NCBI RefSeq assembly: GCF_025150745.1
Contig: NZ_CP102282.1
Span: 1,933,501-1,997,500 of the forward strand
DNA from: Eubacterium ventriosum
GTDB taxonomy: Bacteria; Bacillota; Clostridia; Lachnospirales; Lachnospiraceae
Length of the DNA stretch: 64,000 nucleotides
Direction: 5' to 3'
Shown here: piece after piece, positions 51,939 through 61,313 of the stretch
Layout: every line of letters starts with the position of its first letter
Numbering within the stretch: the stretch's first letter is position 1
The notes under the pieces: generated by a model
The model's input: only the letters and a program-made list of their open reading frames with translations
Databases searched by the model: none
What the model was told of the DNA's origin: nothing
Position numbers and translations under genes: made by a program

Positions 51939-52573
51939 TATTTGCCACCTCCTGTAATAAAGTCTACACAGTAAATAGCACCGTTTACACCATGTGTTAC
52001 GGCATTAGATGTTATTGTGGCACTGCTTATTGCATTAATTTCATTGTCAGCTTTTGCTCCTGACTTAGTATATTTGAAGAAATCTACTTTCTTTTTGGAA
52101 AACTGACTCATAAAATCATCATCTTTGGCTTTCATTCCAAGCCCAGGTGTTTCACTTAAAGAAAGGAATGAAATACCCATAACAGTTCCGTCATCTTTTA
52201 TACCTACAGTCATCTGTAATGAACCACCATAAGCTTCATTATCTGTAACTGTAATAATGTATCCTAAATCATTACCACTTTTGTCTTTAGCCTTAATAAC
52301 CTCATCAATTGTGGCATTGTAAGATTTAATTGTTTTTTCTGTTTCATTTTTGTTAATCTGCTCTTTAATATATTTGTCGGCAGCCACGCTGTCAAAACTT
52401 ACATTATCGAAACTTCCAAGCCCCGGCATAACTGTATTGTATGCTTCAGTCTTAGTCTTTTCTTCCTGCATTGCTCTTGAATTAGCTGTAACATTATATA
52501 CAAGACCTAATCCAAGTCCTGCTACCAAAGTGATAGCAAATAATATAAGAGTATCTTTAATTATATTTTTCAT
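51938..52573 (-). CDS. rnfG: Rnf complex subunit RnfG (covalent FMN)
   Basis: This 211-residue protein has one N-terminal membrane segment and an FMN-binding domain facing outside. The flavinylation motif is ISSATITSNAV, in which a Thr carries FMN through a phosphoester bond placed by ApbE. LSETPGLGMKAKDDDF is also conserved. The start is the ATG at 52573 after AAGGAGGG; an extension to 52636 would overlap rnfD and is rejected. Confidence 0.95.
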   Translation of the reverse strand: MKNIIKDTLILFAITLVAGLGLGLVYNVTANSRAMQEEKTKTEAYNTVMPGLGSFDNVSFDSVAADKYIKEQINKNETEKTIKSYNATIDEVIKAKDKSGNDLGYIITVTDNEAYGGSLQMTVGIKDDGTVMGISFLSLSETPGLGMKAKDDDFMSQFSKKKVDFFKYTKSGAKADNEINAISSATITSNAVTHGVNGAIYCVDFITGGGK

Positions 52574-52574
52574 A

Positions 52575-53552
52575 TTATTTGCCCTCCTTTTTTGCCTTAA
52601 CAATTCCAAAAGCTCTTGGAATTGTCCATTTTTCAATTAATGGAACTAAAAGATTGCAGAATATAATTGCATATGAAACGCCTTCTGCAGTATTTCCAAA
52701 TGTTCTGAAAATAGCTGTCAAAAGACCTAAACATATACCAAAAATATATCTTCCTGTTTTTGTAATAGGAGATGTCGTATAATCAGTTGCCATAAAGAAG
52801 GCCCCAAAAATCAAACCACCACCGCAAAGATGTTTTGCAAGGAAAACAGGATCTGTACTCTGGTTAAAAAGCATAATACAAACAGCAAATACTGCTATGT
52901 ATGTAAGAGGGATACGCAAATCAATAATCTTTCTTACAACAAGATATACAGCACCGATTAACAATGCAATAATGCATGTTTCACCGATTGTACCTGAATG
53001 ATTACCAATAAACATATCTGCAAGACTTGCAACACTGTCCCCTGTATTCTTTAATGAAGTTAAAGGTGTTGCACTTGTAGCCGCATCTACTCCACTAACA
53101 TCTGTAGGATAGAATGCAGTCATGTTTCCTGCAAATGACAAAACAAGAAAACATCTTGCACCTAAAGCAGGGTTCATAAAGTTCTGGCCTAAACCGCCAA
53201 ATAACTGTTTTACAATTACAATTGCAAAAAATCCGCCAAGCATTGCTTTCCAATAAGGGAAAGTACAAGGAAGATTCAATGCAAGAATCATACCTGTAAC
53301 TACTGCACTTAAATCATCAAGTGTGCTTTCTCTCTTAGTAATCTTTTCAAAAACATATTCAGATAATACACATGCAACTACCGTTAAAATAATAAGTAAT
53401 GCACTTCTTAATCCGTACTTTGCTCCGAAGAGATGACTATAATTATATATACCAAAAATTGTAGCCGGCATTAAAGCGATAATTACATCTCTCATTATGC
53501 TCTGAGTTGTAACCTTGCTTTTTACATGAGGGCTGGATGATACGTTATACAT
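52575..53552 (-). CDS. rnfD: Rnf complex subunit RnfD (covalent FMN, membrane core)
   Basis: This 325-residue protein has about nine membrane segments. The FMN attachment motif is TSATPLTSLK, matching the S-x-A-T pattern of RnfD/NqrB. Other family segments are GGLGQNFMNPALGARCFL and TDYTTSPITKTGRYIFG. It forms part of the ion path of the complex. It ends one base before the rnfG start codon and follows rnfC by 13 nt. Confidence 0.95.
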   Translation of the reverse strand: MYNVSSSPHVKSKVTTQSIMRDVIIALMPATIFGIYNYSHLFGAKYGLRSALLIILTVVACVLSEYVFEKITKRESTLDDLSAVVTGMILALNLPCTFPYWKAMLGGFFAIVIVKQLFGGLGQNFMNPALGARCFLVLSFAGNMTAFYPTDVSGVDAATSATPLTSLKNTGDSVASLADMFIGNHSGTIGETCIIALLIGAVYLVVRKIIDLRIPLTYIAVFAVCIMLFNQSTDPVFLAKHLCGGGLIFGAFFMATDYTTSPITKTGRYIFGICLGLLTAIFRTFGNTAEGVSYAIIFCNLLVPLIEKWTIPRAFGIVKAKKEGK

Positions 53553-53565
53553 TTTTTATTCACTC

Positions 53566-54879
53566 TTACCCTTTCCTACGTGCTGCCTGCACTTTTCTTT
53601 TCATTGTTCTTACGCTTTGTGTAATGTTTCTGTTAGCAGGGCAATTGTAATTGCATGTACCACATTCAATACATTCCATTCCATGCATTTTTACGAAAGC
53701 CTCCATATCATCTGCATCTGCCGCATGAGCAAGTTTTGCACAAATTAAACCTTCCGGGCAAACCTGAGCACATTTTCCACAGTTAAGACAGTTAGTTGTC
53801 TTAGCATGGGCAACCTGATCGTTTTTAAATGCTAAAAGTGCAGACGAACCTTTTATAACAGGAACATCCAAAGTAAACATTGCCTGACCCATCATAGGAC
53901 CACCTGACAAAATCTTTTCAACAGATTCATCCATACCGCCTGCTTCTTCCACAAGCTGGCTGTGACTTGTTCCAAAAGGAACTAACAGGTTACAAGGATT
54001 CTTTATACCGTTACCTGAAACAGTAACAATTCTTTCTGTTAACGGTTTGTGGAATTTTACAGCCTGATAAATGTTGTAAATTGTGTCAACATTATCAACT
54101 ATACAGCCACCATCTGCCGGCAACATTGAAGAATTGATTTTTCTCTTTGTAACAGCATAAATAATATGTCTTTCTGATCCCTGAGGATACTTAGTCTTTA
54201 ATTCTGCTACCTGTATCCTATCTTCATTTTCAGTAAGTTTCTTTAAGTTTTCAATAACATCAGGCTTATTATTTTCTACTGCAATAACACCTTTTGCATT
54301 CTCAAATAAAGATAAAACAATCTTTAATCCTTCGATTACTTCCTGTGGCTGTTCAACCAATCTTCTGTAATCGGATGTTATGTATGGCTCACATTCAGCA
54401 GCGTTAACAATAACATAATCGATTGCATTATCGTCCTTAGGTGTAAGTTTTACGTTAGTTGGGAAGCATGCGCCACCTAAACCTACAACCCCACAGTCCT
54501 TAACAGCCTCTCTAATATATTCCTTTGACCATGGCTGTTCTTTGGCTTCATATTGAAACTCTTCATATTGTTCATCATTTTCAATTACTATTGAAAGAAC
54601 CTTGCTTCCGTTAGGAACAACTCTCTGTTCTATCTTCTTTACAGTTCCTGAAACTGATGAGTGAATGTTAGCTGAAATAAATCCTGCCGCTTCTGCTATA
54701 AGCTGTCCCTTTAATACTCTCTGTCCCACTTCAACAACCGGTTTTGCCGGTGCCCCTATATGCTGTGCAACAGGAATAACAACTTCTCCTTTTGGAAGCA
54801 CTTTTCTAACAGCAACATCCTTGGATAGTTCTTTTCCATCGTATGGATGAACTCCACCCTTAAATGTTAGAATAGACAT
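53566..54879 (-). CDS. rnfC: Rnf complex subunit RnfC (NADH-binding)
   Basis: This 437-residue peripheral subunit oxidises or reduces NAD. It has an N-terminal barrel-hybrid region (FKGGVHPYDGKELS), the nucleotide and flavin fold of the NuoF type (GLGGACFPTNVKL, NAAECEPYITSD) and two 4Fe-4S motifs (CLNCGKCAQVCPEG and CIECGTCNYNCP). It is the first gene of the operon, with a promoter at 54917-54945. Confidence 0.96.
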   Translation of the reverse strand: MSILTFKGGVHPYDGKELSKDVAVRKVLPKGEVVIPVAQHIGAPAKPVVEVGQRVLKGQLIAEAAGFISANIHSSVSGTVKKIEQRVVPNGSKVLSIVIENDEQYEEFQYEAKEQPWSKEYIREAVKDCGVVGLGGACFPTNVKLTPKDDNAIDYVIVNAAECEPYITSDYRRLVEQPQEVIEGLKIVLSLFENAKGVIAVENNKPDVIENLKKLTENEDRIQVAELKTKYPQGSERHIIYAVTKRKINSSMLPADGGCIVDNVDTIYNIYQAVKFHKPLTERIVTVSGNGIKNPCNLLVPFGTSHSQLVEEAGGMDESVEKILSGGPMMGQAMFTLDVPVIKGSSALLAFKNDQVAHAKTTNCLNCGKCAQVCPEGLICAKLAHAADADDMEAFVKMHGMECIECGTCNYNCPANRNITQSVRTMKRKVQAARRKG

Positions 54880-54916
54880 AACTCTACCTCTCTTCGTAAT
54901 TTTTTACATCTATTCT

Positions 54917-54945
54917 ATAATAATACTTTTGTCCAATTTCTTCAA
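54917..54945 (-). promoter_or_regulatory. Promoter of rnfCDGEAB
   Basis: TTGAAG (54940-54945) and TATTAT (54917-54922) are 17 nt apart on the minus strand, about 40 nt before rnfC. Confidence 0.55.
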
Positions 54946-55041
54946 TGTAAATAACATCCAATTGATACTCTTTTTTCACTAATTAGGCATTAACTTAATA
55001 TTGTAAAAGAATTTTTAATTTTCCAAAAAAATCAAAAAATC

Positions 55042-55070
55042 TTGTTGTGTTTTTATTAATTTGATAAAAT
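55042..55070 (+). promoter_or_regulatory. Promoter of the DEDD exonuclease gene, probably leaderless
   Basis: TTGTTG (55042-55047) and TAAAAT (55065-55070) are 17 nt apart on the plus strand. The -10 box ends 7 nt before the ATG at 55078 and there is no ribosome binding site between them, so transcription should begin at or next to the start codon. Confidence 0.55.
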
Positions 55071-55077
55071 AAGATTT

Positions 55078-56187
55078 ATGTTAGTATTTAGAAATAAAGT
55101 GGATATAGAAATTAACTATCCAATAGAGAATTTTTCAAAAAAAGAGAAAATAATATATTTTGATATTGAAACAACAGGTTTTTCAAGAAAGTACTGTATT
55201 GTCTACTTAATCGGCTGTATGTACTATTCAGGAGATGAACTTTGTTATACTCAATGGCTTGCAGAAAATTTTAATGATGAAGCCAATGTTCTTATGGCAT
55301 TTAATAAGTTTATAAAGGATTTCGATACTGTTATTCATTTTAATGGTAACAGTTTTGACATACCGTTTGTAACAGAAAGGGGTAAAAAATACAATTTAGA
55401 ATTTGACTTTGATAATTACCAAAGTATTGATATTTACAAACCGGTTTCAAAGCTTAATCACATTCTTAAAATGGAAAACAATAAACAGAAATCTTTTGAG
55501 AAACTTCTTGGAATTAACAGAAGTGATCCTTTTTCAGGTGGAGATTTAATTGAAGTCTTTAAGCATTATGTGGAATCTAAAGATGAACGTTTACTATTCC
55601 CACTTCTTTTACATAATAAAGAAGATGTTTGGAATATGGGTGTCTTAACGGATTTACTTTCCATATCTGATATTTTTGAATATAAGTATAAGGTTAATTC
55701 TTACGAAATTCATGAATATAAGAATTTTGACGGGGATATTCAACAGGAATTACTTGTTAGTATAACTTTAAACAATGCTGTGCCTGTTAATATTTCACAT
55801 AACTTTAATGGCATTCACTTAAATATTCAGAATAACACTTTAAACATTTCAATTAATTTATGTAACGGCACATTTAAGTATTTCTTTAAAAATTATAAGG
55901 ATTATTATTTTCTTCCATTGGAAGACCGTGCTATTCACAAAAGTATCGGAGAATTTATGGATAAAAAGTTTCGAAAGGCTGCCACTGCTTCCACATGTTA
56001 TGAAAAGTTTTCAGGAAGTTTTCTTCCTATATTTGATTCAAAGTCTAAGAATTTTGAAAATTGTTTTAAATTAGAATATAAGGATAAGAATCAATATATT
56101 AAGGCTGACAGTATTAACGATAATACTATTACTGAATATAGCCACATTATATTAGATTATTTGAAAAATAATAAATCTGAATATTGA
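55078..56187 (+). CDS. Ribonuclease H-like DEDD exonuclease (YprB-type)
   Basis: This 369-residue protein has a DEDD exonuclease domain in residues 20-200: IIYFDIETTGF (D-x-E), VIHFNGNSFDIPF (second Asp region) and LLHNKEDVWNMG (the late Asp). This matches the YprB-like RNase H-fold family (RNase_H_2). The C-terminal 170 residues are rich in beta strands and not assigned. No Shine-Dalgarno is present before the ATG. It is divergent from the rnf operon. The nucleic acid substrate is unknown. Confidence 0.85.
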   Translation: MLVFRNKVDIEINYPIENFSKKEKIIYFDIETTGFSRKYCIVYLIGCMYYSGDELCYTQWLAENFNDEANVLMAFNKFIKDFDTVIHFNGNSFDIPFVTERGKKYNLEFDFDNYQSIDIYKPVSKLNHILKMENNKQKSFEKLLGINRSDPFSGGDLIEVFKHYVESKDERLLFPLLLHNKEDVWNMGVLTDLLSISDIFEYKYKVNSYEIHEYKNFDGDIQQELLVSITLNNAVPVNISHNFNGIHLNIQNNTLNISINLCNGTFKYFFKNYKDYYFLPLEDRAIHKSIGEFMDKKFRKAATASTCYEKFSGSFLPIFDSKSKNFENCFKLEYKDKNQYIKADSINDNTITEYSHIILDYLKNNKSEY

Positions 56188-56340
56188 TTTGACGTCTTAT
56201 TTTTTTATGAAAGATGGATTTTTTTGTCATATTAGCAACAAGTTACCAGTTTATAAAAATAAAACTTCCACATAATATTAGTGTAACAACTTCATATGAA
56301 CTTAGTTACTAAATAATTTAATTGTTGGAGGTAATGAGTA

Positions 56341-56541
56341 ATGAGTAACACTAACAAAGTTAATGTTCCTGAAGCAAAGGGTGCTATGAACAGATTCAAA
56401 ATGGAATGTGCATCAGAGGTAGGCGTTCAGCTTACAGATGGTTATAACGGAAACTTAACATCAGCCCAGGCAGGTTCTGTGGGTGGACAGATGGTTAAGA
56501 AGATGATTGAAGCTCAGGAAAGACAGATGAGCGGTAAATAA
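56341..56541 (+). CDS. Small acid-soluble spore protein, alpha/beta type
   Basis: This 66-residue protein coats and protects DNA in dormant spores. It carries the family core from MNRFKMECASEVGVQL to NGSVGGQ-like AGSVGGQMVKKMIEAQE. The site where the germination protease GPR cuts is ECASE; most homologues have Ile or Phe where this has Cys. GGAGG lies 9 nt before the ATG. A CATAATA upstream (56271-56277) resembles a sigma-G -10 box, but I do not find a convincing -35. It is monocistronic. Confidence 0.93.
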   Translation: MSNTNKVNVPEAKGAMNRFKMECASEVGVQLTDGYNGNLTSAQAGSVGGQMVKKMIEAQERQMSGK

Positions 56542-56567
56542 TCATGATTTAATTATTTAATAGGATT

Positions 56568-56609
56568 TTTACTTAATAGAAATTCCAAAGGAATTTCTTA
56601 TTAAGTAAA
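56568..56609. terminator. Long hairpin after the spore protein gene
   Basis: Arms 56568-56586 and 56590-56609 pair over 19 bp with one extra base around an AAA loop, 26 nt after the spore protein stop. No proper T tract follows on the plus strand, so it may be a stability element more than a terminator. Confidence 0.5.
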
Positions 56610-56613
56610 TAAA

Positions 56614-56639
56614 GGGGCCGCCGCTTTTGCGACAGCCCC
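56614..56639 (-). terminator. Terminator of the ddl-murF transcript
   Basis: On the minus strand an 11-bp GC-rich stem (56629-56639 with 56614-56624, two G-U pairs) with an AAAA loop is followed by TTTATTTA, 29 nt after the murF stop. Confidence 0.75.
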
Positions 56640-56668
56640 TAACTTTATGTCTAATCTCTTGTCTATAA

Positions 56669-58027
56669 TTAACCTTTTAATTTTTCAACTATTGTTTTAA
56701 ACTTCATACCATTGGAAGCTTTAATTAAAACAGTATCTCCTTCTTTAATGTATGCAGAAAGATTATCCTCGAAATCTGCTTTATTAGGGAAATACAATGT
56801 ATTACATCCGCCTTCTATTGCCGCTTCTGCAATGTCTTTTGAAAGATTTCCAATACATACAAGTATGTCTACTTTTCCAACAGCAGCCTGTCCAACTTCT
56901 TTATGTAATTTTTTTGAGTTTTCGCCTAATTCAAACATATCACCTAAAATAGCAACTTTTCTGCCATTAGCCTGTGATAAAACATTAATTGAAGCTTTCA
57001 TTGACATTGGATTTGCATTATAACAATCATCTATTACAGTTATTCCGTTTGTTGTAAAAATATTATTTCTACCACCAATTGCTTTAAGATTTCTGATTCC
57101 TGAATCTATTTCATCTAAAGTCATTCCAAAATAAGAGCCAATGCAAACTGCGGCCATTGCATTATAAATCATATGATAGCCTGGAATAGGGATTACTGTA
57201 TCTAATTCCTTATCAAAATATTTAATTTTAACCTTTGTTCCCTGGATACCAAGACTTTCGTATTTTATTGCCATAACATCTCTGTCCGTGTCAATTCCAA
57301 AAAAAACAGGAGCATGTCCATTAACTTCCTTAACATTAGATAACTTATCGTCATCACCATTAAGTACAACAAAGCAATCTTTAGATGCATAATCAAACAT
57401 TTCTGTCTTTGCCTTAAATACACCATCTCTATCTCCTAAGTTTTCAAGATGACATGTTCCAATATTGGTAATTACACAAACATCAGGTCTTGAAACTTTA
57501 GCTAATCTGTGCATTTCCTCAAAATCACTAATGCCCATTTCTATAACAGCAACTTCATGTTCATCTCTTATTTTTAAAATTGTAAGAGGTTCACCAATTT
57601 CGTTATTGTAATTGCCCTCAGTTTTTAAAACTTTAAATTTTTCTTCCAAAACAGACGCAATAATCTCTTTTGTGCTTGTTTTTCCAACACTTCCTGTTAT
57701 TCCGATAATCTTACAGCTAAGTTGTTTTCTATAGAATTCAGCAATATCTTTAAGGGCTGTTGCAACTGATTCTACCTTAATATAAGGTCCCTTAGGATTA
57801 TTCAAATCCTTTTCTGATAAAGTACACAAAGCCCCTTTATCAAAAACCTGTGGTATAAAATCGTGACCATCCACTCTTGCTCCCACAAAAGGAAGATACA
57901 AATAACCGTCTTCAATAAGTCGGCTATCTTTTTCCACACCTGTTATTTCTTTTGATTTTAAATCTTCATCTCCAACATAAATACCATTGCAGGCTTTCGC
58001 AATGTTTTCCAAAGTCATATTTTTCAT
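56669..58027 (-). CDS. murF: UDP-MurNAc-tripeptide:D-Ala-D-Ala ligase MurF
   Basis: This 452-residue Mur ligase adds D-Ala-D-Ala to the peptidoglycan precursor in the cytoplasm. The ATP loop is IGITGSVGKTSTKE; other Mur motifs are TEGNYNNEIGEPLT, VIEMGISDFEEMHRLA and DDCYNANPMSMKAS. All three Mur domains are present. It lies downstream of ddl (48 nt), which makes its substrate, a common ddl-murF order. The listed ATG has only a weak site; an ATG three codons later is possible. Confidence 0.94.
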   Translation of the reverse strand: MKNMTLENIAKACNGIYVGDEDLKSKEITGVEKDSRLIEDGYLYLPFVGARVDGHDFIPQVFDKGALCTLSEKDLNNPKGPYIKVESVATALKDIAEFYRKQLSCKIIGITGSVGKTSTKEIIASVLEEKFKVLKTEGNYNNEIGEPLTILKIRDEHEVAVIEMGISDFEEMHRLAKVSRPDVCVITNIGTCHLENLGDRDGVFKAKTEMFDYASKDCFVVLNGDDDKLSNVKEVNGHAPVFFGIDTDRDVMAIKYESLGIQGTKVKIKYFDKELDTVIPIPGYHMIYNAMAAVCIGSYFGMTLDEIDSGIRNLKAIGGRNNIFTTNGITVIDDCYNANPMSMKASINVLSQANGRKVAILGDMFELGENSKKLHKEVGQAAVGKVDILVCIGNLSKDIAEAAIEGGCNTLYFPNKADFEDNLSAYIKEGDTVLIKASNGMKFKTIVEKLKG

Positions 58028-58075
58028 AAAAGTATATTCCTTATTTTCAGTTCAAAATTGTTTAATTAAAATATT

Positions 58076-59095
58076 TTAGTTATTCTTTTTTAATGATAAC
58101 TCTACAAGATAATCACACAATGTAGGGAAATCCATACCTACTGCCTTTGCTTCCTGTGGTACAAGTGATGTTGCTGTCATTCCCGGCAAGGTATTAACTT
58201 CAAGACAGAACATATTGCCATCAGCATCCATCATAACATCTGCTCTTGCATAAGGTTCACAGCCAATAGCATTACATGCATCCTCAGCTACCTTTTGAAT
58301 CTTCTTTGTTAATTCATCATTAAGATTGGCAGGACAGACTTCTTCTGTAGCTCCGTTATATTTATTCTTGTAATCATACCATCCATCTCTTGGAATAATT
58401 TCAACTACAGGAAGGGCTTTTTTATTAATAACTCCAATGGAAAACTCTCTGCCTTTAATAAAGTCTTCCACAAGGATCTGATTATCTAATTCAAAACAGG
58501 TTTTTACTGCATCTTCATATTCACTTTCTTGGTGAACAAGAACAACGCCAACGCTTGAACCTCCATTACATGCTTTAACTACAACAGGAACTTTCATTCC
58601 ATAGTCTTTAAGGTCTGTGCTTTCGCCTTTTTTAATCCACACACTCTTAGCTGTTGGAACACCTTTTGACATAAAAATCTGTTTTGTAACGCCTTTGTCC
58701 ATTCCTATTGCACTTGCAAGATGGCCTGAACCTGTATATTTAATACCATATAAATCAAAAGCTGCCTGACACTTTCCGTCTTCACCATTCTTTCCGTGAA
58801 GAGCCATAAAAACAATATCAGCTTTCTGGCAAATTTCAATAACATTATTACCAAAGAAACTTCTTCTGTCTTCGCTAACCTTATCTGATAATGACTGAAT
58901 GTTCTTCTTTACACTTTCAACATCATATTTGCTAGCTGATTTTTCAAAAATATCTATATCTTCAAGTCCAAAGTATACATCCATCAGAATAGCATTATGA
59001 TTCTTCTTTCTTAAAGCTTCACAAACCATTGATCCTGAATTTATTGATACTTCTCTTTCTGTGCTGTTTCCACCACAAAGAACTACTATATTCAT
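58076..59095 (-). CDS. ddl: D-alanine-D-alanine ligase
   Basis: This 339-residue ATP-grasp enzyme makes D-Ala-D-Ala for cell wall synthesis. Motifs are VVLCGGNSTEREVSINSG, ALHGKNGEDGKCQAAFDL, GYTGSG-type KYTGSGHLASAIGMDKG, and the C-terminal LEVNTLPGMTATSLVP. Tyr in the omega-loop position suggests normal D-Ala specificity rather than D-Lac, though I did not align it. The ATG at 59095 follows GGAG; a start at 59107 is rejected. Confidence 0.95.
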   Translation of the reverse strand: MNIVVLCGGNSTEREVSINSGSMVCEALRKKNHNAILMDVYFGLEDIDIFEKSASKYDVESVKKNIQSLSDKVSEDRRSFFGNNVIEICQKADIVFMALHGKNGEDGKCQAAFDLYGIKYTGSGHLASAIGMDKGVTKQIFMSKGVPTAKSVWIKKGESTDLKDYGMKVPVVVKACNGGSSVGVVLVHQESEYEDAVKTCFELDNQILVEDFIKGREFSIGVINKKALPVVEIIPRDGWYDYKNKYNGATEEVCPANLNDELTKKIQKVAEDACNAIGCEPYARADVMMDADGNMFCLEVNTLPGMTATSLVPQEAKAVGMDFPTLCDYLVELSLKKNN

Positions 59096-59135
59096 TTTAA
59101 ACTCCATTCCGTTACTTTATGTAACACCAAATATT

Positions 59136-61160
59136 TTATATATTGATAGAATCGTTTTCATATTCTATGATTATTTTACGCTGTTTGTCAGAAATTTCAA
59201 CCTCTTCATTTAAAATTAATTCGACAGCCTCTGATGCCTGCTTTAATATATTTGCATCGTTCATTATATCTCCTAGTCTAAACTCAAAATCACCACTTTG
59301 TCTTACACCGAAGAAGTCTCCGGGGCCTCGCAATTTTAAGTCCTCATTGGCTATTAAGAAGCCATCATTTGACTTGCAAAGAATATTTAGTCTTTCTAAT
59401 GCTTCTTTCTTTCCTGAGCCATTAATAAAAATGCAGTAAGACTGATATTTTCCTCGACCTACACGTCCTCTAAGCTGATGAAGTTGGGCAAGACCGAATC
59501 GTTCAGCATTTTCCACCATCATTACAGTTGCATTAGGCACATTAACCCCTACTTCAACTACCGTTGTAGAAACAAGTATTTGAATCTGATTATTGGCAAA
59601 TCTATCCATAATCTCATTTTTTTCTGCCGGTTTCATTCTTCCGTGAAGGAATTCAATGTTTACTGATACAGGCATTATTCTTTTTAATTTTTCTGCATAT
59701 TCAATAACATTCTCACCTTCAACAGCTTCACTATATTCAACAGTAGGACAGATAACATAAACCTGTCGGCCCTTTGCTATCTGCTTAGTCATAAAATCAT
59801 ATGCGTTAGGTCTGTAATCTGTTCCAACAACACAGTTAGCTATAGGAAGTCTGTTAGCCGGAAGTTCATCAATTACGGAAATATCCAAATCACCATACAT
59901 TATTATTGCTAATGTTCTTGGAATTGGAGTTGCGCTCATTACCATAATGTGTGGGTGTTCACCTTTTTCAGAAATGGCTTCTCTTTGTCTTACACCAAAC
60001 CTGTGCTGTTCGTCTGTAACAACCATTGTCAAATTATTGTAATTAACTTTTTCCTGAATTAAGGCATGAGTTCCAATTATTATATCTGCATCTCCTGATT
60101 CGATAACTTTATAAGCTTCTCTTTTTTCTTTTGCTGTCATTGATCCTACAAGAACTACCGGATTCACATTAATGTTATGTTCCTTAATCAATTCTATAAG
60201 GTTATCATAGTGCTGTCTTGCAAGAACTTCAGTTGGAGCCATCATCGCCCCCTGACCATTATTTAATGCAGCAGTTATTAATGCAAAAAAAGCTATAATT
60301 GTTTTTCCTGAACCTACATCTCCCTGTATTAATCGGTTCATAACCTTAGTTGAAGATATATCTCTTTTAATCTCTTCCCAGGTACGTTTTTGCGCATTTG
60401 TAAGTTCATATGGAAGATTATTTATTAAAGTTTTAACTTCTTTTGGTTCCACCAATATATGTCGGTTATGAATTTCAGTGTTTTTATCCTTTAAATTACG
60501 AATGTTATAAATAAACATAAAGAACTCATCAAAAATCAGTCTTTTTCTTGCACTGTATAACTGATTTTTGTCTGTAGGATAATGAATATGCTCTATTGCC
60601 TGCTGTAAACCCTCCAAGCCATATTTATTCCTGATTTTCTCTGGAAGAAATTCTTCTGTTTCAACTAGTTTAAGCGCCTGCTTAACAGCTTTTTGAACCA
60701 TATTATTTGTTAACCCTGAAACTAATGGATATACAGGTTGCATTTCACCTTTTTTCTTATTGTATTCTGCAATGCCAAAGATTTTAGGTTGCTCAATAGA
60801 AAAGTTGCTATAGTTTTCTTTTACAAATCCTCTAAAAATAAAAGTACTTCCAATTGTAAGCTTTCCCTTTAAATAAGGTGAGTTAAACCATGTGGCCTTA
60901 ATGGCGTCCCCTCTTTCATCTCTAAGATACCCTGTAACAACCTGAAGATTTCGCACACGTTTAACAGAAACTTCTCTTACGACAGTTCCCTTAATTGCCT
61001 GAGTTCTGTCACATTCCAAATCTCTTATTAAAACAGGCTCTTCAAAAACATCATAATATCTTGGATAGTATCTTAAAAGGTCATTAACCTTTTCAACACC
61101 TGCCTTATAAAATAATTTTTCAGTTTTTTCTCCAATACCTTTCAAATTATTTAAATCCAT
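59136..61160 (-). CDS. recG: ATP-dependent DNA helicase RecG
   Basis: This 674-residue helicase reverses stalled forks and processes recombination intermediates. It has an N-terminal wedge OB-fold (about 45-200), helicase motif I LIQGDVGSGKT, Ia MAPTEVLARQHY, II VVTDEQHRFGVRQRE, III MSATPIPRTLA and VI QLRGRVGRG. It is complete. The ATG at 61160 follows TTTGGAG by about 7 nt. It is the first gene of a probable recG-ddl-murF transcript with gaps of 40-48 nt. Confidence 0.96.
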   Translation of the reverse strand: MDLNNLKGIGEKTEKLFYKAGVEKVNDLLRYYPRYYDVFEEPVLIRDLECDRTQAIKGTVVREVSVKRVRNLQVVTGYLRDERGDAIKATWFNSPYLKGKLTIGSTFIFRGFVKENYSNFSIEQPKIFGIAEYNKKKGEMQPVYPLVSGLTNNMVQKAVKQALKLVETEEFLPEKIRNKYGLEGLQQAIEHIHYPTDKNQLYSARKRLIFDEFFMFIYNIRNLKDKNTEIHNRHILVEPKEVKTLINNLPYELTNAQKRTWEEIKRDISSTKVMNRLIQGDVGSGKTIIAFFALITAALNNGQGAMMAPTEVLARQHYDNLIELIKEHNINVNPVVLVGSMTAKEKREAYKVIESGDADIIIGTHALIQEKVNYNNLTMVVTDEQHRFGVRQREAISEKGEHPHIMVMSATPIPRTLAIIMYGDLDISVIDELPANRLPIANCVVGTDYRPNAYDFMTKQIAKGRQVYVICPTVEYSEAVEGENVIEYAEKLKRIMPVSVNIEFLHGRMKPAEKNEIMDRFANNQIQILVSTTVVEVGVNVPNATVMMVENAERFGLAQLHQLRGRVGRGKYQSYCIFINGSGKKEALERLNILCKSNDGFLIANEDLKLRGPGDFFGVRQSGDFEFRLGDIMNDANILKQASEAVELILNEEVEISDKQRKIIIEYENDSINI

Positions 61161-61232
61161 TTTATTCTCCAAAGCTAATCATTATGTAAAGCTACAGGTT
61201 ATTTTATCATAGAAAAAGTCCTATTGCCATAT

Positions 61233-61276
61233 AAAAAGGACTATTTGCATAATCTTAATACGTAAATAGTCCTTTT
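61233..61276 (-). terminator. Terminator of the secreted beta-helix protein gene
   Basis: Arms AAAAGGACTATTT (61264-61276 on the minus strand) and AAATAGTCCTTTTT (61233-61246) pair over 13 bp around a 17-nt loop. The 3' arm ends in T residues, about 40 nt after the gene stop. Confidence 0.75.
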
Positions 61277-61313
61277 CTTAAAAAATCAAATTGAAAACTT
61301 TTTGACAGCTTCT

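Noticed and set aside
56240-56300. Full sigma-G promoter before the spore protein gene
   Set aside because: A CATAATA -10-like sequence is present but no adequate -35 at the right distance, so no promoter feature was entered.
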